Shown piece by piece: positions 10,701 through 19,900 of a stretch of 55,672 nt of DNA; position 1 is the stretch's first letter; every line of letters begins with the position of its first letter. The notes under the pieces were generated by a model. It was not told where the DNA came from. It searched no databases and saw only the letters and a list, made by a program, of their open reading frames with translations. The position numbers and the translations under genes are program-made. This stretch comes from an uncultured Clostridia bacterium (GTDB lineage: Bacteria; Bacillota; Clostridia; TANB77; CAG-508), in assembly GCA_944386745.1 (NCBI GenBank), contig CALXCG010000004.1, positions 1 through 55,672 on the forward strand, in the 5' to 3' direction.

Positions 10701-11150
10701 ATAAAAGACTGGGGGACAGGTACAATAAATATTGCTGATAGTACATGTATAATGGCTGGACCTTATGCTCATCATACTATATGGATAGAAGGAAGGAAAA
10801 CAATAAATTGTACTGGTTCTGGTACAGTATATAACACTAATCAGACTACTCTTGGTTCATGCTTCTACTTAAATACTAGTGGAGTTACAATAAATTTTAA
10901 TGGGACAGGAAATTTTAGAACACCAGGAAATTATGTTGTATATTCAGGAAATAATTCCGCAAATCTAATTTTAACTAAATCACAATTTGCTTCTGGAGGA
11001 GATCGATATATGTTTTATGTAGGAGGACAAGTATTAACAAATGCTGCTTCAACTGATACCGCAGGACCAATTAATTTAAATTATTTGACTGCATATAATG
11101 CATATACTACTATCCAGTTTACAGGATATTATTCAAGAATAGGGTATTAA
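7764..11150 (+). CDS. Prepilin-like surface protein with InlB-type repeats, Ig-like and beta-helix-like regions
   Basis: The start is ATG 7764 because GGAGG at 7750-7754 sits 9 bp before it; an upstream in-frame TTG at 7746 overlaps that site. The 1,128-residue product begins with a short basic leader, then KG, then ITLIALIVTVVVLLILAG, a class III signal like those cut by prepilin peptidases after Gly11. The usual Glu at +5 is Ala. Two InlB-type (Listeria-Bacteroides) repeats follow at about 293-440 (GYTFIGW, GYTFVGW), then more GW-containing repeats to about 670, an Ig-like domain near 675-775 and a repetitive beta-helix-like, Cys-containing C-terminus. No sorting motif or C-terminal membrane helix is visible. 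It is transcribed alone. Surface display through a type IV pilus or type II secretion-like assembly is inferred. Confidence 0.85.
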   Translation: MFNLKNRYEKGITLIALIVTVVVLLILAGITIVALNGDNGILGQAIDSQVETELSQLQEKLNRYKLKNEGERTGRGDYSGEMSNDDLINNGIVKKVVVKEENMTIGIIYLDKLGESSNLGNNAVNINVDEVEKLTDLNDVFAIDFGTNDIYYIKGGKYWIRDGEGQYIYNSETGIDYEGPQIIVTPSKSEELKPLDVEIEIKKGTNELSSDNEYEYYLSASNDDFVKGKWIKYTSGDKKNIGDGLTGDYYLYIKEIYDEKGLKSIGGKEVIVDGEKYHRFGKYAFDSEEREYKIEYELNGGTVEGNPNVYTNLTQDFTLKNPTKEGYTFIGWTGSNGDTPQKEVTIEKWSRGDRKYIANWQINSYTVTYDYKTNGGTSSTKTTATVNYQAKIDLTPTATKSGYTFVGWNTNKDATVGITDLTMGTENVTLYAIYKKVIVATFKYYNNQTSTISNTVFNNTTSVTIKSPTIANTTISGTTYTARGWSTSNVGNATINLNANTNVTLSESRTYYASYSYTITATYYYYNGSSYTSSRPTATGYMNYTGTKIGAKPTTPTVKNPSGWTARGWSTSNSATGTVTTPGTITSNATYYYSWSKTVKLTYNANSGSGAPSAQNGTAYLNYAGTTTSASLKISSTKPTRANYTFQNWNTASGGTGTAYSSGGTIKISGNTTIYAIWKGNPTLSITKQPSALTVVAGNKGSFSVTVSGNGTIKYQWYYNTTGGNSSGTAVSGATGSTYSFTSSSGMNNRYYYCTVTCTVGGVTKTVKSSAVKLTVQAANYSTLKSGTTTYYNTLNSAINGATSGGGDSGGGTIKVLNSLTDNSTASTNKTIAINTNGKTVTRNASIITTGGTLTIKGNGSIYCNNINVATIQCNGGNLSTAGQVLLKGYANVIETSASAGNININTSYIYSLKGTCIELAGSGTLTTYNSWVYVPCRNKPCIYVASGSTKNLNLTGSTRMGNGSSNDIGTGNTDAFSTIKDWGTGTINIADSTCIMAGPYAHHTIWIEGRKTINCTGSGTVYNTNQTTLGSCFYLNTSGVTINFNGTGNFRTPGNYVVYSGNNSANLILTKSQFASGGDRYMFYVGGQVLTNAASTDTAGPINLNYLTAYNAYTTIQFTGYYSRIGY

Positions 11151-11162
11151 AAGTTATTTAAA

Positions 11163-11216
11163 ATACTAATAATAGGGTAACCTCATTGCTAGGCACCCTA
11201 TTATTAGTATAATTTT
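11163..11216. terminator. Bidirectional terminator between convergent genes
   Basis: A perfect 16-bp inverted repeat (11163-11178 with 11195-11210) lies 12 bp after the prepilin-like gene and just beyond the end of the convergent gene. T-rich sequence flanks both sides. Confidence 0.85.
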
Positions 11217-11229
11217 ATGTATGTATAAA

Positions 11230-11772
11230 TTATTCAACATTGCTTTGTATAGATTGTTCCATTTCTTCAAGTGAATCCTCAATGTTACTTTGAGTTGTAT
11301 TTTTTTCAATTGAAACTACCTTAGCATTCACAATATTAATTTGGTTATCAAATCCGGCAACATTATTAATTATAGTAATTTCTTGATTTGGTTCAATAGT
11401 TTCCTCTGAATTTTGAGCTATAGTAGAAACAGTATCAGAGTTTTCATCTAGTAAAGCAATTTCAATAAAAAAGCCATTAAGTGTTTCAGTAGAATTATTT
11501 TTTAGTGTAGTAGAAATTTGCAACTCTCCGAAGTTGTATACCACTTCAATATTTGTAGCTTCAATATCATTCATTTGTATTGGATTTTCTGCTGTGCTTT
11601 GGATATTTACTACTTTTGAAGTAACTATGTCACTAGAATTTGTTGTATTGTCTTGTATTGGTTGTGTAGAATTTTTTGAATCATTAACATACTTAACGAC
11701 AAAAAAGATGATAACCGCCAATATTACAATTAATATTATAGAAATAAGAACAATTTTAGTTTTCTTATTCAT
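11230..11772 (-). CDS. Small membrane-anchored extracellular protein of unknown function
   Basis: The start is the ATG at 11770-11772, preceded by GAGGAGG; a further in-frame ATG at 11787 overlaps that ribosome binding site and is unlikely. The 180-residue product starts MNKKTK, has one membrane helix at about residues 6-27 (rich in Ile/Val) and then a Ser/Thr/Asn/Gln-rich outer part. The middle (residues about 60-150) looks like a single beta-sandwich of the FxLYD/DUF4352 kind (FGELQISTTLKNNS, then GFFIEIALLDENSD), ending in an acidic tail. It is convergent with the prepilin-like gene. I do not recognise a specific family; the beta-sandwich reading is an inference from the pattern. Confidence 0.75.
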   Translation of the reverse strand: MNKKTKIVLISIILIVILAVIIFFVVKYVNDSKNSTQPIQDNTTNSSDIVTSKVVNIQSTAENPIQMNDIEATNIEVVYNFGELQISTTLKNNSTETLNGFFIEIALLDENSDTVSTIAQNSEETIEPNQEITIINNVAGFDNQINIVNAKVVSIEKNTTQSNIEDSLEEMEQSIQSNVE

Positions 11773-11927
11773 TGGACACCTCCTCATTTGTATTAAAAAA
11801 TAAATTCAACTGAAGTATATCAGAAGAAATGGTAAAAATCAAGCTGGGAGATGATAATATATGAGTATTGGAATTCAATTAGCCTTTATGAAATTGTGCA
11901 ATTAAGGGAAGTTATAATTAATATTAC

Positions 11928-11960
11928 AAATGTTACAAAAATGTAAAATAAACTTAAAAA
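11928..11960 (+). promoter_or_regulatory. Three 11-bp-phased direct repeats upstream of unit B
   Basis: Units start at 11928 (AAATGTTACAA), 11939 (AAATGTAAAAT) and 11950 (AAACTTAAAAA, degenerate). They have the same period and the same distance to the -35 (77 bp) as the array before the prepilin-like gene. Confidence 0.4.
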
Positions 11961-11984
11961 AAGAAAACCAAAAAACGTGAAATG

Positions 11985-12012
11985 ACCTTCCGTAGTAAGC
12001 GGGAGGTTTTTT
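11985..12012 (+). terminator. Hairpin with T-run in the unit B leader region
   Basis: ACCTTCC (11985-11991) pairs with GGGAGGT (12001-12007), one G-U pair, and is followed by a T-run. It faces unit B with no gene between. It may end upstream transcription or act as an attenuator if transcription starts upstream of it. Confidence 0.5.
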
Positions 12013-12036
12013 AATTACTCTTGGAAAAAACTGATA

Positions 12037-12065
12037 TTGATTTAAATTTAAATAATAGTTACTAT
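12037..12065 (+). promoter_or_regulatory. Possible promoter of unit B
   Basis: TTGATT (12037-12042), 17 bp and TACTAT (12060-12065) lie 68 bp upstream of the unit B start. The match is partial. Confidence 0.35.
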
Positions 12066-12132
12066 ATATTTAAGGAATAATATATCTAAAATCAAGGTGA
12101 GAATTGTACTTTGAGAAAGGGAGAAGTTAGCT

Positions 12133-15100
12133 ATGAAAAGAAAAATTTTAAAACTAATACTTGTATCCATGCTAATAATGCTATTAACAATGGCAGACTT
12201 TATACTTGTAGGATACAATCTTGTATTAGCAGTATCAGAAAACCTAGAAGAACAAAACATCACAAGCAATATTCAGAATGTTGAATTTAATGCCTATTTT
12301 AAGCAAGACAATTCAAAAATATATGAAAAACAATTGAATATTGATGTAGAAGATACTCTTATTTTATACATAAGTGTAAAAGATAAGGGAATATTAAATG
12401 ATGCCAAGATACAAATGAATGAAGCTAACTTTGAAATTGTAAAAGAAAAAGTACAAAATCCAAATATAAAAGAAATAAGTGAAGAAACAAATGAAATAAC
12501 ATTAAATCCAATAGCATCAGGGAATAGTTTAGAAATAGAAATTCCAATCAAATTTAAAAAACAAAATAGTTTCAACGCAAATTATTTTGAACAAGAAAAT
12601 GTAATAACAATTTCAGGAATATATAAAGACGAAACAGAGCAAAGTGTGACAAGTGAAAGAACTTTAAAAATAAATTGGAGTGCAGAAACAGATGTTAATT
12701 TAAATCAAGGCATAGAAAAATTCATAGGGCTAGGAGATAATGGACTTTTATTACAACAAGATGTAATAACAAGTGTTGTAGATAATAAATTGCCAAGAGA
12801 ACAAGAAACATTAGAAATAAATGTACCAGTAATTGAAGAACAAAAACCAAAAGAGATATATGTTTTATTAAATGGAGAAAAAGTAGAAAATGCAAACATT
12901 AATTATGATGAAAATACAAATTTGTTAAAAGTACAAAACGAAGATTTAGTAACTACTAATAACCAAACAGTTTGGGGAAATTCAGAAAATAAATATCAAA
13001 TAATTTATATTTATCCATCTGAAATTGGAGAAGAAAGCACAGTAATACAATTAAATACAATGATGAGTACAAAATTATTTACAAAAGATGAAATACAAAA
13101 ACAAGATACACAAGAACTAGAAGTGAGTAAAACAGGAAGTATAGTAAACATAGAAAAAGATATCAATTTAGAACAAATATATAAAGGATATTTATATGCA
13201 AATACACAAAATCAAGTTGCATTTGCAGAAGATGAAAAATTGAATATATCTTATACAGAATCATTAGAGAATATAGAATTAAACACTTTAGAAAATCAAT
13301 TTGTAAATGCTGATGGTGTAGAATTTTTAGCAGGTAACAGTATAAGTTATAAAGGACTAGTTGTTAATAAAGCAAACATGATAGAAATGCTAGGGGAAGA
13401 CGGAAATATTACAATTCAAGACGAAAACAATACAGTAATTGCAGTAATTAATGCAGCAACAGAAACTGATGAAAATGGCAATATAAATATTACATATAGC
13501 GAAGATTTAAGTAATTTAAAAATAATAATTTCAAAACCAATTACAGAAGGAACATTAACTTTAAGACATCTAAAATCACTTAAAGGTGAAAATGCATATA
13601 CAAAAGAAGAGTTAAAATCTTTTACAGCACTTGTTGCAAGAAGTAAAGTTATTGCAGGATTAGGTGAAGAAATAGGAGAAGCAAATATATTATTACAAGA
13701 TACAAAAACAGATGCTAAAATCACATTAAGTAATGCAAATTTATCAACATTACAAACAAATGAAAATGTACAAATGTTAATAACTCTAACAAGTAATAAT
13801 GAGCAATATGATTTATACAAAAATCCATATGTTGAAATAATATTACCAAAAGAATTATCTGTTAATGTAAAAAATATTACTCAACTAAATAAACAAGATG
13901 AATTGACAGTAGTTCATCCAACAATGCATAAAAACGAAGCTGGAGAAACAATAATTCAAATGCAATTACAAGGTGAACAAACAAGTTTTGAAAATAATAT
14001 TAATGAAGGTATACAAATTTCAATTATAGCAGATATTTCAATTGAAAATACAGTACCAAGTATGGCTTCACAAATAGTAATGAATTATACAAATGAAAAT
14101 AGAGAAGGAGAGACATTTACTTCTCAAGTGCCAATAACAATAAACTCTAAATATGGAGTATTATTAGTAAATGAATTATCAAACTATAATTCAGACGGAG
14201 ATATATTAGAAAGTACAGATGACAAAGTAAAAGAAGGAACTCTTGATACAGGTGCAGAAGGAAAAATTGCAAATCAAGAAATTACAATATTAAATAATTA
14301 TGAAAGTGAAATTACTGATATAGAATTAATAGCAAAAATGCCAGAAGGAGAAGATTTATCTAATATTAAATCATTCCAATTAGAATTAGAAGATAATACA
14401 CTTGAGGCAGGTGAAGTATCAAATATTTTATCAGAAATAGAAATACCTGAAAACCTAGATTATAATCAAAGCATTCCTATTGAATTAGATTTAAGTTATA
14501 ACTATTTAGGTGATAATTTAGAAACAAGTTCAACAATGATATTAAAAACAGCAAATGGAAAAGAAACAGAAGAACAACAAAATGAAGAACAACCATCTGA
14601 AAATACAGAAGAACAAGAATCTCTAAGTGTTGAAGTTCAAGCAAGAACAGGTGGAGAATATTTAGAAGATGGAGAAAGTGTAAAAGAAGGTCAAGGGATT
14701 AAATATTTATTAAAATTAACAAATAATACTGAAGAAGACATGACAAACATAAAAGTAACTGCTAATCATACAAATGCAATATTTTATGATGTAATTACAT
14801 ATAATGACGGATGGGATTCAGTTACATATGAAGAAAATCAAGAATATACAAGAATAGAAGAAAATGAAGATTTAAAAGAAAAAGTTTTTGAAATTGAAGC
14901 TTTAGCACCAGGTGAAAGTATAGAATTAAATTATCAATTTTCTGTAAAAGAAGTAATTGGTGAACTTGAAAAGACTTCAGGACAAATACTAGTACAAGCA
15001 GATGGACAAGAAGACAAAACTATACAAACAATTGAAAACCCAATAGAGCAAGCAGAAATTAAATTACAAATGAGAAATAAATATAATGAGGAATATCCAA

Positions 15101-16917
15101 TAGCAACAACTAATGACTTACCATTCTTCCTAGATGTTACAAACATTTCAGATGAGGTACAAAATAATATTATTTTAAATGTACCAGTGCCAGAAGGATT
15201 TACATTTGATACAGAATTGCTATTCCAAACAGGTGGATATGAATTTATAGAATACAAAGATAATGTAATAACATTAGAAATACCAACATTAAATGTAGAC
15301 GAAACTATTAATATAAGACTAGGATTTCACATTGATGGAATAGACTTGAGTTTAGACAAAAAAGATTTTGATTTCTACTATACAGCAAACATCGGTGATA
15401 CAGAATATATATCAAATGAAATGTCAAGAACTATATATCAAGGTGAGGCACGTATAACAGCTGTTCAAACTGGAAGCATAGAAGGAGAAGAAGTAGCGGA
15501 TGGAGATAATTTAATATATACAGTTAGAGTAGAAAATAGAAGCTCACTTAAAAAAGATGTATCAATTTCAGATATGGTTCCTAATGGAGTAGTTATTAAT
15601 AGCGTTAAAGCAGAAATATATGATATTACAACAGGAAAAATAATAGATGAAAAAGAAATAGAAGCTAATCAATATAATTTAGTAAGTTACGAAACTAAGT
15701 TAGAGGAAAATCAACGTTTGAATTTAATAATTGATACAACAATAGATGTAAACCAAATATCTGAGAGCAAGTTAACAAATAAAGTAGATATTACTGTTCC
15801 AGGACAAAAAGTGATCTGTAATGAAGTTACATATACAGTAATTGGAGTAGATGATGATGACAATAATAATGATGACCAAAATCAAGTTCGTGGAATAAAA
15901 GGAACAGTATGGTTAGATGAAAATAAAAACGGAATGAGAGAAGATACCGAAGAATTACTTGATAATATAGGCGTAATATTAATAAATGAAGAAACAGGAG
16001 AAGTTGCAACAAATGAAAATGGAGAAGAATGTATAACAGTAACAGGAAGTCAAGGAGGATATGAATTTGAAAACCTTGCACAAGGCAAATATCTTGTAGT
16101 ATTCAAATATGATACATCAAAATATCTAGTTACTGAATACCAAAAAAATGGTATCAGTGAAAATAGGAATTCAGATGTTATAAGCAAAACAATAATTTTA
16201 GACAATCAAGAACAAGAAGTAGCAATAACAGGAAGTTTAACATTAGGAAACAGTGATTTAGAAGATATAGATGCAGGCCTAATGGAAAGTGATAAGTTTG
16301 ACTTAAAACTTGATAAATATGTAAGTAAAGTAATTGTACAAAATAGGCAAGGAACTAAAGTAACTACTTATCAAAAAGAAAAACTTGCTAAAGTTGAAAT
16401 AGATGCAAAATCTATTTCAAATAGTACTGTAATTATAGAATATCAAATAGAAGTTGAAAATCAAGGTGAAGTACCAGGATATGTTAATGAAATTGTAGAT
16501 TATGCACCAAAAGATTTGAATTTCAGTTCAGAAATGAACCAAAATTGGTATCAAGGAGTAGATGGAAACTTATATACTAAAGAATTATCAGACCAGATTA
16601 TCAACCCTGGAGAAACTAAAACTGTTACTCTGACATTAACAAAGACAATAAATCAAAATAATACTGGAAATATAATAAATTCAGCAGAAATAAATAGAGC
16701 AAGTAATAATTTTTCATTAAGTGATATAGATTCAACACCAGGAAATCAAACAAATAATGAAGATGATAAGAGTACAGCAGAAGTATTAGTATCAATAAGA
16801 ACAGGTGAGGTCATAGGATATACGGCTTTAACACTTACTATTATAGCAATAATAGCTATAGGAACATATTTTATAAACAAAAAAGTATTAAATCCAGATG
16901 AAGAAGATGAAATTTAG
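12133..16917 (+). CDS. DUF11/SdrD-like surface protein, copy B
   Basis: This is a 1,594-residue secreted protein. ATG 12133 follows a purine-rich GGGAGAAG site. The N-terminus MKRKILKLILVSMLIMLL is a signal peptide or membrane anchor ending near residue 37. A long acidic beta-rich region follows, with DUF11-like units in the second half (about 830-1240). An SdrD B-like domain starts at about 1252 (GTVWLDENKNG), and a final DUF11 domain starts at about 1388 (FDLKLDKYVSK). The C-terminus has STPGNQ, an acidic patch, SIRTG, a membrane helix from about 1559 and an unusual acidic tail (PDEEDEI) after NKK. It is paralogous to copies A and C, with the closest match in the last 350 residues. The partner gene follows at 20 bp with its own GGAGG. 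Confidence 0.88.
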   Translation: MKRKILKLILVSMLIMLLTMADFILVGYNLVLAVSENLEEQNITSNIQNVEFNAYFKQDNSKIYEKQLNIDVEDTLILYISVKDKGILNDAKIQMNEANFEIVKEKVQNPNIKEISEETNEITLNPIASGNSLEIEIPIKFKKQNSFNANYFEQENVITISGIYKDETEQSVTSERTLKINWSAETDVNLNQGIEKFIGLGDNGLLLQQDVITSVVDNKLPREQETLEINVPVIEEQKPKEIYVLLNGEKVENANINYDENTNLLKVQNEDLVTTNNQTVWGNSENKYQIIYIYPSEIGEESTVIQLNTMMSTKLFTKDEIQKQDTQELEVSKTGSIVNIEKDINLEQIYKGYLYANTQNQVAFAEDEKLNISYTESLENIELNTLENQFVNADGVEFLAGNSISYKGLVVNKANMIEMLGEDGNITIQDENNTVIAVINAATETDENGNINITYSEDLSNLKIIISKPITEGTLTLRHLKSLKGENAYTKEELKSFTALVARSKVIAGLGEEIGEANILLQDTKTDAKITLSNANLSTLQTNENVQMLITLTSNNEQYDLYKNPYVEIILPKELSVNVKNITQLNKQDELTVVHPTMHKNEAGETIIQMQLQGEQTSFENNINEGIQISIIADISIENTVPSMASQIVMNYTNENREGETFTSQVPITINSKYGVLLVNELSNYNSDGDILESTDDKVKEGTLDTGAEGKIANQEITILNNYESEITDIELIAKMPEGEDLSNIKSFQLELEDNTLEAGEVSNILSEIEIPENLDYNQSIPIELDLSYNYLGDNLETSSTMILKTANGKETEEQQNEEQPSENTEEQESLSVEVQARTGGEYLEDGESVKEGQGIKYLLKLTNNTEEDMTNIKVTANHTNAIFYDVITYNDGWDSVTYEENQEYTRIEENEDLKEKVFEIEALAPGESIELNYQFSVKEVIGELEKTSGQILVQADGQEDKTIQTIENPIEQAEIKLQMRNKYNEEYPIATTNDLPFFLDVTNISDEVQNNIILNVPVPEGFTFDTELLFQTGGYEFIEYKDNVITLEIPTLNVDETINIRLGFHIDGIDLSLDKKDFDFYYTANIGDTEYISNEMSRTIYQGEARITAVQTGSIEGEEVADGDNLIYTVRVENRSSLKKDVSISDMVPNGVVINSVKAEIYDITTGKIIDEKEIEANQYNLVSYETKLEENQRLNLIIDTTIDVNQISESKLTNKVDITVPGQKVICNEVTYTVIGVDDDDNNNDDQNQVRGIKGTVWLDENKNGMREDTEELLDNIGVILINEETGEVATNENGEECITVTGSQGGYEFENLAQGKYLVVFKYDTSKYLVTEYQKNGISENRNSDVISKTIILDNQEQEVAITGSLTLGNSDLEDIDAGLMESDKFDLKLDKYVSKVIVQNRQGTKVTTYQKEKLAKVEIDAKSISNSTVIIEYQIEVENQGEVPGYVNEIVDYAPKDLNFSSEMNQNWYQGVDGNLYTKELSDQIINPGETKTVTLTLTKTINQNNTGNIINSAEINRASNNFSLSDIDSTPGNQTNNEDDKSTAEVLVSIRTGEVIGYTALTLTIIAIIAIGTYFINKKVLNPDEEDEI

Positions 16918-16937
16918 AAGAAAGGAGGTAAAAATAG

Positions 16938-19900
16938 ATGCATAAAAAAATATTAGGAATGGTAATTGCATTTATTGTAATGTTGGGAATAACAAAAAGT
17001 TCAAATGCATATACAATTGGGGAAATAAGAAGGATGGCAGAAGAGAATCTTGATGAATTCCTAAGTACAGATTTTGGGGAATATGCAAATGGTAGTACAG
17101 ATGCAGAAATTACTGGAAGTAGAGCTGCATATTGCTTAGATCATATTGATGGAACAATGCCAGGGCATGATGGTGGAAATGGAAGTTGGATGAAAATAAT
17201 GACTATAGATATAGCGAATAATTCTATAAATAATGTAAATGGATTAAGTACTAAAGATTCTGTTGGTGCTCAAAGAGGTATGGAACTTGGATATTATGCT
17301 ATTAGTTCATATGTTAATGATGAACCATGGGGAAGAACACAATCTAGTCCATACAGAATGATGATGTTATATAAGGCGGGATATTATTCAGCAACATTAC
17401 AAGATGCAGGTTTATTTGATAGTTCTCTTCCAGTTGTAGATTATGATATAGCATTAGATAGATTTGTGGCAGGAAAATCAGAAGAATTAACTCAAGAAGC
17501 AAGAGACTATGTATCTTCAACATCTTCATTTAATTTTGAGGATAAGAGTAAAGAAGATGTTCAAACAATTGTAGAACAAGATAACCTAATATTCATAGGT
17601 CCATACAAAATTTTAAATTCAGGCGCAGGATATATTTCAGATATTACAGTAAGAACAGCAAATGGTAGTATATGCCATGCCGATGGATGGTCTACAAGTA
17701 CTAATTCAAATAATGTCAATTGGAATAAAGATTTGCCAAATAATGAAGAATTTTATTTAGTATTTAATGAACAAAAGCCAGATAGTGCGAAAGAAGTAAA
17801 AGTCTATAAAAAAGTAGATAATGTTTTGCAAGGAAGAATGGTATATTGTGCTTCTGATGGTGGACAAAATATTATGATATATGGTGGAAAGAAAGATGCC
17901 ACTGTAGAATATGAAATAGAATTACCAGATGTACCATTTAGTTTCATAAAAATTAAAAAACAAGACCAGGATACACAAAATGCATTACAAGGTGTAGGAT
18001 TTATTGTGTATAATCAAGCAGAAGGAAAATGGGTAAGAGATGGAGTTCCAGCTACATATGTTGATAATATACAAGATGCAACAGTATATATATCAAATTC
18101 AAGAGGAGAAGTTGATATAAGAAACTTAAGTAAAAGCGGAAATTATGTGATTTATGAAGTAGTTAATCCAAATTTCGGATATCAATATGGAAGTTTAGAT
18201 AACTTATTCCAAATTTCAGAAGCAAATATCTCAGCTGTTGGACAAACTATTAATTTAACAATTAATAATAAGAGAAAATATATTAGATTAAGTGGTTACG
18301 TTTGGGAAGATATAATTAGTCAAAAGCAATCAATTAGAAATTATTTATATAGGCAAGATGAAAATGATGATTTTGATCAATTAATTGCTAATATGACAGT
18401 AAGCCTAAGAGATGCAAATGGTAACTTACTAAGAGCAGAAGATGGACATGAAATACAACCAAGAAAAACGAATTCTGATGGTAGTTATATGTTTGGAAAT
18501 TATTTAGCACAAGGATATGAAAATGAAAAAGTCTTAATAGAAGATATTATAAATGGAGCATACATTCAATTCGAATATAACGGAATGTGTTATAAATCAA
18601 TACCATTAAATCCAAGTGCAGATAACGGAAGTAAGGCAACAGATGAAGCAAATAGAAGTCAATCAGGAGAAAATAATCCATATTTTTATAGTACAAGATA
18701 TGCAACAGTAACAAGTAATGAAGCAACAGACACAGAAGGACGAGTAACAAGCCTAGAATATGATTATGCTAATAATAGAAGCACATTGAAATATTCTAGC
18801 AACACATCAAATTATATATATGGATATGATGGACAAAGCTACCCAATTGATGGTATAGATAATAAATATAAAACATTTGCAAATACTAAGGATGCAAATA
18901 ATGGAATTATGGGTAAAAACTTAACAGCTAATGAGATTTATATGAATAGTATGGAAGAAATACCAAATATTAATTTAGGTATAATGGTAAGAGAAATGCC
19001 AGATTTAGCGGTTATGCAAGACATACAAAATGCTAAGGTAACATTAAATGGATATGAGCATATATATCAATACTCACAAAGATTTGACACTAATGGAGAA
19101 TTTAGAGAAAATGGAGAAGATGGATTTAATGTAGCAGTTAAATTTGGAGAAAAATACTTAGATAATAGTTATACAAGAGAAATCTATTCATCAGACATTA
19201 TATACAATCAATCAGAAGAAGGAAACGGGAAACTAGAAGTATATATTACATACAAAATAGCAATTAGAAATGAAGCAACATCTGTATACACTAGAATAAA
19301 TGAACTAGCAAATTACTATGATGATGATTTTGAACTAGTTGCAACAGGATATAGCATAAATGATGCAGGAGATGTTGTAAATAATATTCCAAATAGAGTA
19401 GTTGATGGATATAGCCAAAGTGGATATAAAAAATCAATCATTTATGCGGGAACAGGAGAAGAACTACCACCAGTTGGTGCTGACCAAAGCAATACAATAG
19501 AATTATATGTACAATATAAATTAAATAATGATGCTTTAAATGCAGTATTAAATGAAGATGTAACATTAGCATCAATTACAGAAGTAAGTTCATATTCATC
19601 ATTTGAAAATGGATTTAGCACTGTATATAGTGCAGTAGATAAAGATTCTAGACCAGATTCTATTACACTAAATAATAGAACAACTTATGAAGATGATACA
19701 GATTCAGCTCCTACATTAGTATTAAAAGCAACTAATACAAGAATAATACAAGGAACTATTTGGGAAGATAATGCAATTCAAGCATTACTAAATGGTACTG
19801 GATATGATAAACGTAGAGAAGGAGACGGCAGGTATGATGCTTCAAATGAAAATGTAATAAGAAATGTGCAAGTTGAGTTATTAACAGTAAATAGTAGTGG

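Larger units (their letters stand above)
11773..12132. other. 360-bp divergent intergenic region before unit B
   Basis: This stretch holds, left to right: the ribosome binding site of the minus-strand gene, a possible 14-codon leader frame at 11861-11905 with GGGAG 10 bp ahead, the 11-bp-phased repeats (11928-11960), a hairpin with T-run (11985-12012), a weak promoter (12037-12065) and the leader of unit B. No other gene is visible. Confidence 0.6.
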
